Source: Bacillota bacterium
GTDB taxonomy: Bacteria > Bacillota > Clostridia > Acetivibrionales > DSM-1351
DNA: 43,339 bases
NCBI GenBank assembly: GCA_023393115.1
Contig: JAEWMS010000064.1
Span: forward strand, 1-43,339
Direction of reading: 5' to 3'
A program made the translations under genes and the position numbers. How positions within the stretch are numbered: position 1 is the stretch's first letter; each line of letters begins with the position of its first letter. The notes under the pieces were generated by a model that saw only the letters and a program-made list of their open reading frames with translations, was not told the origin of the DNA and did no database searches. This document shows, in pieces, positions 1 to 7,937 of the stretch.

Positions 1-3000
1 ATACGTCGGGTGCATCCTTTGTCACAGTGACTCCAAAGATATCGCTGTATACGGGTGTGCCCAGTTCTACAGGTGTTCCAGTTGCTGAAGTAGCCTCCAC
101 TGTTTTGTCTGCAGGCGCTGTCAGCTCAGGTGGTGTTGTATCAACAATTGTTACTTTTTGAGTACATTCGCTTTTGTTATCATTTACATCAATTGCTGAC
201 CAGGTTACGGTAGTTGTTCCAAGTGGATAAACCCCCGGTGCATTATTCCATATCTTTTTGATATCAAAAATATCAGTTGCACTGGCCTGACCTATGTCAG
301 TTACCTCTGTCAAAACTGCCTTAGCTTCTACTGTTATATCCTCAGGCGGTGTTATATCCGGAGGAGTCTTATCTGTTACAGTAATCTCCTGAGTACCGGT
401 AGTAGCATTACCGTTTGCATCTGTTGCTGTCCAGGTTACAATTGTTCTTCCAAGAGGATAATCTCCTGTACCGTTACTTATTACGTCGACTTTAAATATA
501 TCTTCAGCGGTAGCCTGTCCTATATCCACGGGGGTTCTTCTTGCAGTAGCCTCTATGGATATATTTGCAGGCACCTTAAGTACCGGAGGAGTCTTATCGG
601 TCACAGTTACCTTTTGAATACCAGAACTGGAATTTCCGTTTGCATCCGTTGCTGTCCACTTTACATCGGTAGTGCCTACATCAAAGCCTTCTTTTGGAGC
701 ATTATTCGTAATTGTTACCGCGAAAATATCCGAAGCCTCTGCATTTAACAATTTCACAGGAGTTTTTTCAGCTGTAGCCTCCACCGTTATGTCTGGCGGT
801 ACACTGATCACAGGAGCAGTTGTATCAACAACTGTAATATTCTGAGTCCGGGTGTCTTCGTTTTTGCTCTCATCCACTGCGGTCCATGTAACTACAGTTG
901 TCCCAAGGGGATATTGTTTCAGGTCATTACTTTTTATTGATACATCAAAAATATCAGTCGCTGTTGCAATTCCTATATCAACAGGAGTTAATACTGCTGT
1001 AGCCTCAACTCTTTTATCCTCAGGCTCATTTAGCACAGGTTTGGTTGTATCAACAATCTTTATGTTCTGAATACCCTCTGTTTTGTTGCCATGTTTATCT
1101 ATAATTTCCCACTTAACAGGAGTACTACCTAACTGGAAACCCTCATTCGGTGCATTATTTTTTACGTCATAAGAAAATATTTCTGTTACCAGAGGTACCC
1201 CGATATCTACCGGTGTTCTTCGCCCGGTAGCCTCTATCGTTAAGTCCCTTGGGAGTGTAACTAATGGTTTTGTAGTATCCCTGACGTAAATATCCTGGTC
1301 AGAGGACGCTGAATTACCGTTTACATCTGTAAAGGTCCAGGTGATTACCGTGTGTCCTACAGGGAACATGTTATCCGTTGGGCCAGTCCGAGAATAATTT
1401 GTATCAAAAATGTCATATACATCAGGCAGTTCTAACGGTACTAAGGTTAATTCTCCCGTTGCTTCAACTGTTTTATCAGAAGGTTGGGTTATTACAGGCT
1501 TTGTTATATCTGTAATTGTTATTTTTTGAATTTTTTCTTCCACATTTTTATTTTCATCGACAGCTGTCCATTTTACTTCGGTTGTACCCACCTCAAATAG
1601 TTCAGGAGCATTATCTGTAACGGTTACATCAAATATATCCGTTGCTTTGGCCTCTCCTATATTTAGCTTTACGCTTCTGCTTGGAGCTTCCATAGTAATG
1701 TCCTCAGGAACAGTAAGCTGAGGCTTTGTGGTATCCTGAACCTTTATCTGCTGAACGTCTTCAGAAACATTATTATTTTCATCAGTTGCTTTCCAGGTCA
1801 CATAGGTTGTGCCTATGGGATAATCAGGAAGACCATTGTTGGTTATTGTTACCTTGAAAATATCTATGGCTGAAGGTGTGACTAAATCTACATGTGTTCT
1901 TCTTCCTGTAGCTTCAATCGTAACATCCTCAGAAGGTGTCAGTACCGGTGCAGTTGAGTCTATTACCTTTACCTTCTGAACGGTAGAGACTTCATTATTA
2001 TTTGCATCCTTTGCGGTCCAGGTTACATAGGTTTCACCCAACTTATACTTCTCAGGAGCATTACTAGTAACTGTTACTCTAAAAATGTCTGTGGCTGTAG
2101 CAGGCTCAAGTTTTATAGGAGTCTCGACGGCAGTTGCCTCAACTACAAGGTCACTCTGTACTGTAAGAACAGGTTTTGTGGTATCTATAACAGTGATGTT
2201 CTGTACTACCTGAGAGACAAAACCCACTGCATCGGTTGCCTTCCATATAACTTTTGTAGTTCCAATGGGATATCCATCTTCCGGAGCGTTATCCTCCAAG
2301 GTATATCCACTTATGTCCGATGCTGTAGCTTTTCCTATATCAATTGGTGTCTTTACCGCTGTTGCTTCAACTGTAATATCCTTAGGCGGAGTTATAGACG
2401 GAAGACCTTTATCCAGCTTTACCTCCACGTTTCCCACTGTGCTTGATTTATTTGCATTATCTATGGCCCAATAATAAACTGTGGTTTCTCCTTCAGTATC
2501 AAAGAAGATCACTGTACTATCAGCCTTAACGGTTTTTTCCTCTCCCGATTCACCAAACTTATAATGGATTTCTTTAACGCCGGAATATGTATCTTTCGCT
2601 GAAAGCGTCAGAGTTACTTCATATTTATTCCAGCCGTTTTCATTCTTTTCGGGACTAAGGGAACTTGTTATTGTAGGTTCCGATTTATCTATCTTTACAA
2701 TAAAGGATTTTGCCTGCTCTTCATTACCGGCATTATCTACAGCCCAAAATGTTATTGTGCTGGTTCCTTCAAGATCAATATCAACCTCCGCACTCTGCCC
2801 ATCGAGCTTTACAGGTGTTCCATCACCGACTTTGTAAAATATCGCCTTGACTCCTGAAACACTGTCTACTGAGTTAAATCTAACCGCAACCTTGTCATCG
2901 TACCAACCCCCGGATGACGGTTTTAAGTATGAAGCTGTTGTTACAGGCTTGCTTTTGTCAATGCATATGGGGCCAAAGGTAATACTTGCAGAGTTGCTGG

Positions 3001-3752
3001 CACTGTCAACCGCCGTACCGGTAGAAGACTGGTTGTCTCCTTCTTCGGTAAAAGTCTGTACAGGTGTACAGGATTTGATTGTCGACAGGGTGTCTGTCGC
3101 ACTGTAAGTCACCGATACTGAACGATTTGTCCAGGTGCCGGCAACATAATCAGCACCTGTATCGTCCTTAGCATTAACAGAGATAAAAGGCGGTGTTTTA
3201 TCTACAATATTTGAGTTGTATGTTCCTACTTCTACGTTAAATGTAACAGCAGTGCCTCCTGGAATACTGGCTTTGACCTGTAAGGCCTGAACCAATCCCG
3301 GATAAAGTGAGTAAACCTGGTATCCTTCACCCAGATAGTTTGAATTGGTGTTAGCTGCAGATGCCATACCGTTGGAATTGGTTGTAACTGTTATGACTCT
3401 TTTGTTAGAACCCCTCATAAGTGAAGTTATCATGTCATTGGCAGAAACTTCAAAGGTTACCGAGACACCGGCAACTGGTTTTCCCGAGGTATCTTTGACT
3501 ACTACTGTCTGTGGCAGCATGAAGCCTCGTCCTCCCGGTGCCGAAGTAGTTGGCTGCGCTAATTTCATTTGTTGTTGCAGCGGCGAAACCGCATAAAGTG
3601 TTTCTCCTGCCTCTCCGGCGGAATAGGCTTCATTCACATTAGGGATTACTACCAAAGAAATTAATAGAATTATCATCCAGCAGCATACCCATTTAATTTG
3701 TTTACCCGTGTACCTAGCAAAAGCTATAAAGGGTTTCTTCAAATGTTTCATT
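1..3752 (-). CDS. Secreted multi-HYR-repeat surface protein (C-terminus outside window)
   Basis: The minus strand is open from an ATG at 3752 to the window edge (1250 codons) with no stop seen. A GGAGGA ribosome site lies 6 bases upstream of this ATG; the ATG two codons earlier abuts the site and is less likely. The N-terminus is a signal peptide: basic start MKHLKK, hydrophobic stretch near residues 22-38, probable cleavage near AYSA. Next come an invasin-type Ig-like domain (about residues 70-185), a linking Ig-like segment, and two OmpL47-like Ig repeats that each start DKS and end in an AxDNA turn. At least ten HYR (hyalin) repeats of about 76 residues follow, each starting D-x-T-x-P and carrying VEAT, DIF and a G-T-T-x-V-x-W-x-A turn, plus a partial eleventh. 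HYR domains are extracellular adhesion or spacer modules. The C-terminal anchor or effector lies outside the window. The divergent neighbour is a sigma/holin cassette. Function unknown; secretion is well supported. Confidence 0.85.
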
Positions 3753-4070
3753 TGCATTCCTCCAATAAATCCATAGGTTTATTTGTTGCTATACTACATA
3801 ATTTTGAAATACTACATGCTGAAATTTTGCATGTAACGACAATGAAACCTCCTCTTATATAAAAGGAATTATTGGAAGAAAAATAACAACTAAAAAATAT
3901 TATACAAATTATACATATTTTGTAATTTATTTTAAAAATTGGTTGTTATATAGGCAAAAAGTATTACTATAATAGTAAAACGACTATATTGACAAAATTA
4001 CATTTTTTTACAGTTTATTTCTAAGCCTGAGTTTATATGAATCCCAAAATTTCATCGAACGGAGGTTTTT
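3753..4070. promoter_or_regulatory. Divergent promoter region between HYR protein and sigma-like gene
   Basis: This is a very AT-rich 318-base spacer with no gene. For the minus-strand HYR gene, two TATAAT-like -10 boxes are visible (complements of 3908-3913 and 3899-3904); the former has a TTTAAA 17 bases upstream. For the plus strand, TATAAT at 3968-3973 follows a TTGTTA at 3943-3948 with a long 19-base spacer, and a TTGACA at 3989-3994 has only a poor -10. The divergent start sites would lie within about 100 bp of each other, so one regulator could act on both. The promoters are inferred from consensus only. Confidence 0.4.
3813..3835. repeat. Inverted repeat in the leader of the HYR-protein gene
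   Basis: TACATGC (3813-3819) and GCATGTA (3829-3835) form a 7-bp perfect inverted repeat around a 9-base loop. It lies about 60 bases upstream of the HYR-protein start and inside its predicted untranslated leader. An adjacent imperfect direct copy (ATACTACATA then ATACTACATG) sits just to the left. It could be an operator or a leader hairpin; no matching known site was recognised. Confidence 0.35.
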
Positions 4071-4427
4071 ATGCAAACTAACGACAGTATCTCGGTAGAA
4101 AACTACAGAAAATTACTGAAAAGAGCAGCATGGAGATTGCAGTACAAGGCTCGTATGCAACAGTCAAAAGAATGTTATCTTCTTTTTGATAGCCAGTTGT
4201 ACGACAGCGGTTTTGAGACAGAAATATTGTCTAGTGTCTATATTAAGGAATTGCTGGATTCCATACCGTGGGAGAAGTGTAGGTACATAATACGTAAAAC
4301 AGTAATTGACGGTGTGACAGAGCAGGAAATTGCACGTGAGCTTAACATGACTCAACAGGGGGTGAATAAATGGAAAAAGAAAGGATTGGAATTATTACGG
4401 CAAACCCTGACAGATTCCTTCAAATAG
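4071..4427 (+). CDS. Sigma-70 region 4-like regulator (UviA/SigO-type)
   Basis: This 118-residue protein has a strong GGAGG site 6 bases before its ATG. The C-terminal third reads as a sigma-70 region 4 helix-turn-helix (about residues 80-112, TEQEIARELNMTQQGVNKW followed by LELL). A helical part precedes it (LLDSIPWEKCRYIIRKTV). It is too short for a complete sigma factor, and a region 2 with -10 recognition is not obvious. The next gene overlaps it by 58 bases in another frame and encodes a small RsoA-like helical protein. This recalls the two-subunit SigO/RsoA sigma of Bacillus subtilis and, with the downstream lysis genes, UviA/TcdR-type sigma factors of clostridial toxin and bacteriocin loci. 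The DNA-binding role is well supported; partnering with the next gene is inferred. Confidence 0.7.
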   Translation: MQTNDSISVENYRKLLKRAAWRLQYKARMQQSKECYLLFDSQLYDSGFETEILSSVYIKELLDSIPWEKCRYIIRKTVIDGVTEQEIARELNMTQQGVNKWKKKGLELLRQTLTDSFK

Positions 4428-4597
4428 TAAGACAGGCTCAGCAGGGAGACAAAGTTTCAATGAATGAAATAATAAACCTATTTTCTGATGACATTGAATT
4501 TCTGGCTAAATATATAATGTTGCCCAGAGAAGATGCTATTCAGTCGCTTAAAGTTGAACTAATAAATATAGTATATGAGGACATGATCTGTAATTGA
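4370..4597 (+). CDS. Small helical sigma-partner-like protein (RsoA/HTH_16 type)
   Basis: A 75-residue protein starting inside the end of the region-4 gene (58-base overlap), with a GGGGG ribosome site 7 bases upstream, so the two are probably translationally coupled. The segment from residue 17 to about 67 (VRQAQQGDKVSMNEIINLF, then DDIEFLAKY) has the pattern K/Q-A-x-x-G-D-x-x-A/S-M-x-x-I-I-x-x-F. That pattern is seen at the N-terminus of conjugative-transposon and TcdR/UviA-like sigma factors and in RsoA. It has no DNA-binding region 4 of its own. It may supply the core-polymerase-binding half to its neighbour; that is inference. Alternative: an independent small regulator. Confidence 0.6.
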   Translation: MEKERIGIITANPDRFLQIVRQAQQGDKVSMNEIINLFSDDIEFLAKYIMLPREDAIQSLKVELINIVYEDMICN

Positions 4598-4706
4598 TTT
4601 TTGTAGCAGATTGAACTACAACCACCGGGGATTACTTATGGGTATAGGTAGTCTTTTTTATAACGCATTTAAAGGAAATCTGGGTTATATGGCGGTCTAT
4701 AGAGGT

Positions 4707-4714
4707 GGGGGGGG
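4707..4714 (+). repeat. Eight-G homopolymer upstream of coiled-coil membrane gene
   Basis: A run of eight consecutive G residues follows AGAGGT and lies about 45 bases before the chosen GTG start at 4759. Such tracts are prone to slippage and are rare in AT-rich clostridial DNA. It is either a slippery site in a leader or short reading frame, or a place where sequencing error could hide a frameshift. No gene is clearly interrupted by it. Confidence 0.5.
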
Positions 4715-4758
4715 ACATTTATTGCATCGTGATATCTGTCATGAAAGAAGGGGTGCAG

Positions 4759-5067
4759 GTGGAAACAAATATATTGATTACTTGCGTTGCGTCAGTCTGT
4801 GGGATAGTTTTCGGGTATCTTACCCTGCAGGCAAGAGTTAAGGGGGAATCAAAGCAAAGCGGAATCGAGGTCGGTCAACTAAAAGCTGACATCGAATATA
4901 TTAAACGCAGCAGCGACACAACTCTGCTTGAATTAAGATGCTTGAACAAAACTGTAAATAATCATGCAGACAGGCTGGCAAGAGTTGAAGAAAGCACCAA
5001 ACAGGCTCATCTTAGAATTAATGAGCTTCGAGAGGAGTTGGGGAAAGATGTGTCATGTAAACTTTAA
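4759..5067 (+). CDS. Short membrane-anchored coiled-coil protein of phage lysis type
   Basis: With the GTG at 4759 the protein is 102 residues: METNILITC start, one membrane segment (about residues 4-20), a charged turn, then a long heptad-patterned helix up to the C-terminus. This start is chosen because AGAAGGGG lies 5 bases upstream; the in-frame ATG at 4741 and GTG at 4705 lack good ribosome sites and would spoil the N-terminal membrane helix. The layout (one helix plus cytoplasmic coiled coil, next to an endolysin and a holin) resembles XhlA/BhlA-type haemolysin or holin accessory proteins of phage-like cassettes. It overlaps the following peptidase gene by 20 bases. The family is assigned from architecture only. 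Confidence 0.6.
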   Translation: METNILITCVASVCGIVFGYLTLQARVKGESKQSGIEVGQLKADIEYIKRSSDTTLLELRCLNKTVNNHADRLARVEESTKQAHLRINELREELGKDVSCKL

Positions 5068-5749
5068 GTATCCGGAGCAGTCCTGTGTATATCCTGAATT
5101 ACTTTCAGCAATAAATCAGGTATGCAGAGATTTTGGCAAAGATGCCCTATGTACCGCAGGCTTCCGTACACTTGAATGTCAGAAAGCCACTGCAAAATTA
5201 GTATTGAAAAAATATAAAGGCAGCTACCAGTTAAATGACGGTTCAGTTTATATAGGTAACGGCAGTAATCGAAAATGCCTTGCTTCTGCATATGGAAAAT
5301 CGAATCACTGCTTTGGTCTGGCCATGGACATGGATGGCTGGTTTGAGGAATTAACCAACGAACAGCTAAAGAAGTATGGCCTTGTTAAGCCACTGGACTA
5401 TGAGCCCTGGCATGTTCAGCTCATTGAACTAACTGGTATAGGAGAAAGCCGTAAAATCGCCATAAGAGAAAGTATCCTTAAAGGAGTGAATAATACTATG
5501 AATATCAAGGAATTTCAAGCTTTGACATCCCTGGAGGCCGATGGTATCCCCGGTCCTAAAACACAAAAAAAGGCAAAAGAAGTTCTACAGGTATGTCAGG
5601 AGATTTTAGGCAACAATTTCACAAATCCCAAGGAAGTAATTCTAGCAACACAGAGTAATCCCGAACTGTGGATTTCCAGGCTTAACGAAATCAAATATTT
5701 TGATAGTTTTATTTTAAATATTGTAAAAAGAATGGGAGGGCAGAAATAA
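5048..5749 (+). CDS. M15-family peptidoglycan peptidase (VanY/endolysin-like) with PG-binding-like tail
   Basis: The start is ATG 5048, with GAGGAG about 10 bases upstream inside the previous gene; the longer open frame to 4964 is an overlap shadow. The protein is 233 residues. The M15 zinc site is complete: H87 and D94 in SNHCFGLAMDMD, catalytic E119 and ligand H122 in EPWH. M15 enzymes cleave D-Ala or L-Ala-D-Glu bonds in peptidoglycan cross-bridges. After about residue 150 a segment (MNIKEFQALTSLEADGIPG) looks like a short peptidoglycan-binding repeat. There is no signal peptide, so access to the wall would need a holin, and the next gene (sharing one base, TAATG) is holin-like. This supports an endolysin role in a lysis or release cassette. 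Confidence 0.8.
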   Translation: MCHVNFKYPEQSCVYPELLSAINQVCRDFGKDALCTAGFRTLECQKATAKLVLKKYKGSYQLNDGSVYIGNGSNRKCLASAYGKSNHCFGLAMDMDGWFEELTNEQLKKYGLVKPLDYEPWHVQLIELTGIGESRKIAIRESILKGVNNTMNIKEFQALTSLEADGIPGPKTQKKAKEVLQVCQEILGNNFTNPKEVILATQSNPELWISRLNEIKYFDSFILNIVKRMGGQK

Positions 5750-5937
5750 TGAAGGATAAATTTAAGAACTTAATCAATGTTAAAAGCATTGTAACACTTG
5801 CTCTGGTTTTTACACTGGTTGTAATTGTCCTTTCGGGTAGAAAAATAGACTCGGATATTTTCCTGCTTTTCTCCAATAGTACTACAATGATTGTTACTTA
5901 CTTTTTTACAAAGAAAACAACTGATGATAATAAATAG
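5749..5937 (+). CDS. Holin-like small membrane protein
   Basis: A 62-residue protein whose ATG overlaps the stop of the peptidase by one base, with GGGAGGG about 10 bases upstream. It has two predicted membrane helices (about residues 14-29 and 37-53), a charged N-terminus and a Lys-rich C-terminal tail (TKKTTDDNK), as in small clostridial phage holins. Its position directly after an endolysin without a signal peptide supports a pore-forming release role. It is the last gene before a strong hairpin. The exact holin family cannot be named from sequence alone. Confidence 0.65.
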   Translation: MKDKFKNLINVKSIVTLALVFTLVVIVLSGRKIDSDIFLLFSNSTTMIVTYFFTKKTTDDNK

Positions 5938-5953
5938 CTGTTCATCACGCTAA

Positions 5954-5997
5954 TAGGGGGTGTCTCAAAAGATAACCTCATTTTGAGACACCCCCTA
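5954..5997. terminator. Strong bidirectional hairpin terminator
   Basis: A 17-bp perfect stem pairs 5954-5970 (TAGGGGGTGTCTCAAAA) with 5981-5997 around a 10-base loop. It sits between the convergent holin-like gene and msrAB and could stop both. The 3' side continues AATTCTATT, a poor U-tract. The TGTCTCAAAA arms also resemble termini of some IS elements, so a solo MITE-like remnant is a second possibility. Confidence 0.65.
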
Positions 5998-6024
5998 ATT
6001 CTATTCACGGTGGCATATGCAGTG

Positions 6025-7005
6025 CTACTTAATCATTGGTACGTATTCCCCATAGCCTTTTTCGTCCATTTCTTCAACAGGAATAAACTTTAAGGCCGCA
6101 CTATTGATACAATATCTCAAACCTCCCTCTTCTTTAGGGCCATCATCGAATACATGTCCCAGATGGCTGCCGCCTACTCTGCTGGTAACCTCTGTTCTGG
6201 ACATGCCATAGCTCTTATCTTCATGATATTCTATAACATCTTCATCTATAGGTCTTGTAAAGCTGGGCCAGCCACAGCCTGACTCGAATTTGTCGGTGGA
6301 CACAAATAACGGTTCTCCTGTAACAATATCCACATATATTCCTTTCTTTCTGTTATCCCAGAACTCATTTTCATAGGGTGCTTCAGTAGCTTTGTTCTGA
6401 GTAACCTCATACTGTTCGTGGGTTAATTGCCTCTTTATAACTTCAGTATCTGCCTTTGAATATAGTTCCTTATCAACCCTTACACCAGCTTGTTTTTTAA
6501 GATTGTTTATCAATGCAAAATCAATGTGGCAGTAACCATTCGGGTTCTTATCAAGGTAAGCCTGATGATATTCTTCAGCTTTATAGAAGTTTTCCAGTGG
6601 CAAGACCTCGGTCCGGATTTTTAAGGAATAATCTTTTTGTTTCCCATAAACATATTCCTCGATAATTCTTTTATCAGCGAGATTTTTATAGTAAATACCG
6701 GTTCTGTACTGGGTACCAATATCATGTCCCTGTCTGTTTAAAAGCGTGGGGTCAATAATTTGGAAAAAATACTCGAGGAGGCTTTTTAGAGGAATTCGGT
6801 GTGGATTATATTTTATATAAACCGCTTCAGCGTGTCCGGTGTCCTTGTGGCATACCTCCTCATATGTGGGATTTTCGGTTTTACCGTTTGCATACCCCAC
6901 TTCAGTATGAACAACTCCCGGAACATGCTTCATGAAAGCTTCCACGCCCCAAAAGCAGCCACCTGCAAGCCAAATCTCAGAAAATGTTTTAATTGGATTT
7001 ATCAT
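6025..7005 (-). CDS. msrAB: Bifunctional peptide methionine sulfoxide reductase MsrA/MsrB
   Basis: A 326-residue fusion repairing both S- and R-methionine sulfoxide in oxidised proteins. The N-terminal MsrA domain (about residues 10-160) carries GGCFWG with catalytic C17 and the GYANG and GHAEAV blocks. The C-terminal MsrB domain (about residues 190-320) carries SGCGWPSF, SHLGHVFDDGP and the catalytic RYCINS Cys (C299). The CxxC zinc-binding pairs of some MsrB proteins are absent. AAGGA precedes the ATG. It has no signal peptide and so acts in the cytoplasm. It is a single-gene unit, convergent with the holin-like gene. The linker keeps the usual A-then-B order. Confidence 0.95.
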   Translation of the reverse strand: MINPIKTFSEIWLAGGCFWGVEAFMKHVPGVVHTEVGYANGKTENPTYEEVCHKDTGHAEAVYIKYNPHRIPLKSLLEYFFQIIDPTLLNRQGHDIGTQYRTGIYYKNLADKRIIEEYVYGKQKDYSLKIRTEVLPLENFYKAEEYHQAYLDKNPNGYCHIDFALINNLKKQAGVRVDKELYSKADTEVIKRQLTHEQYEVTQNKATEAPYENEFWDNRKKGIYVDIVTGEPLFVSTDKFESGCGWPSFTRPIDEDVIEYHEDKSYGMSRTEVTSRVGGSHLGHVFDDGPKEEGGLRYCINSAALKFIPVEEMDEKGYGEYVPMIK

Positions 7006-7155
7006 AAATTCACATCCTTTATACTATATTACTTATAGCAGCTTATAGCATTAAATTTACCCTAAACCGCTGTTTTAAAACCATATTTTAAACTGAAAAT
7101 ATTTTCTTTCTTAATTAGGAATTACAACCATAGAGCTAAAGGAGGGTGAACTTCA

Positions 7156-7893
7156 CTGAAAACTCAAATCTGGGCTCACAGAGGAGCCTCAGGCTATGCT
7201 CCCGAAAACACAATGGAGGCCTTTAGGCTGGCAAACCATCTGAAGGCTGATGGAATCGAGCTTGACATTCATATGACTAAAGACGGTCGTCTTGTAGTCG
7301 CTCATGATGAAACTATTGATCGTTGTTCAAACGGTACCGGAAGAATTATTGACATGACCTTAAAGGAGCTGCAATCCTATGATTTCTCAAATCACTTGCC
7401 GGATTACAAAAATGTAAGAATTCCTACATTAGAAGAGGTATTATACTTTGTGAAGAATACAAGTATGACGGTAAATATAGAAATAAAGTCTGGAATGGTC
7501 AATTACAAGGGTATTGAAGAAAAAGCCATTTCACTTGTAGAGAAACTTGGATTAAAGAAAAGAGTTATCTATTCTTCCTTTAATCATTACAGCTTAATGC
7601 TTGTAAAGCGGATAGACAAGACTGTTCCAATAGGCTTGTTATATTCTGAAGCTATTGTTGATCCTCATTTGTACGCAGAGCATCTAAAAGCCCAAGCTAT
7701 TCATCCGTTTTATTACACACTGGCTATTCCGGGTATTGTCGGCAAGTGCCATGAAAAAGGAGTTCTTGTCAACCCCTGGACTGTTAATACCGCAGAGCAT
7801 CTGGCTTGGATGTACAAGGAAGGTGTAAATGCTGTAATTACAAACTTTCCCGACATTGCTTTAGCCGTAAGAAAGCAAATACACCATCATTGA
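7156..7893 (+). CDS. Glycerophosphodiester phosphodiesterase, apparent CTG start
   Basis: GDPD/GlpQ-family enzyme that hydrolyses glycerophosphodiesters to glycerol-3-phosphate and an alcohol. The catalytic N-terminal motif HRGASGYAPENT lies upstream of the first ATG (7213), so that ATG cannot be the true start. The frame is closed by a TGA at 7147. The only start-like codon between is CTG at 7156, which has AAGGAGGG about 10 bases upstream. With it the protein is 245 residues, the normal size for the cytoplasmic family, and starts KTQIWAHRGA. Further motifs are GIELDIHMTKDG (metal ligands E and D), VAHDE, VNIEIK and the C-terminal NPWTVN. There is no signal peptide. Function is sure; the CTG start is the best inference. 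Confidence 0.9.
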   Translation: MKTQIWAHRGASGYAPENTMEAFRLANHLKADGIELDIHMTKDGRLVVAHDETIDRCSNGTGRIIDMTLKELQSYDFSNHLPDYKNVRIPTLEEVLYFVKNTSMTVNIEIKSGMVNYKGIEEKAISLVEKLGLKKRVIYSSFNHYSLMLVKRIDKTVPIGLLYSEAIVDPHLYAEHLKAQAIHPFYYTLAIPGIVGKCHEKGVLVNPWTVNTAEHLAWMYKEGVNAVITNFPDIALAVRKQIHHH

Positions 7894-7937
7894 CATGTTT
7901 TATTACTAACTATGTTTAAAAATTCATTTATCCTTTT

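Noticed and set aside
1..2400. The regular repeat spacing of about 228 bp suggested a CRISPR or satellite
   Set aside because: The repeats are imperfect coding repeats (HYR domains) in one open frame, not short identical DNA repeats with spacers.
852..3596. Several short plus-strand frames under the HYR gene
   Set aside because: They are antisense shadows of the long minus-strand reading frame and lack ribosome sites.
4611..4841. Short plus-strand frame before the coiled-coil gene, starting with a plausible MGIGSLFYNAFKG-like stretch
   Set aside because: It runs across the G8 tract into a low-quality frame (Arg/Gly-rich) overlapping the next gene; no family match and only a weak GGGG site before it. 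A real small protein is possible if the tract length is misread.
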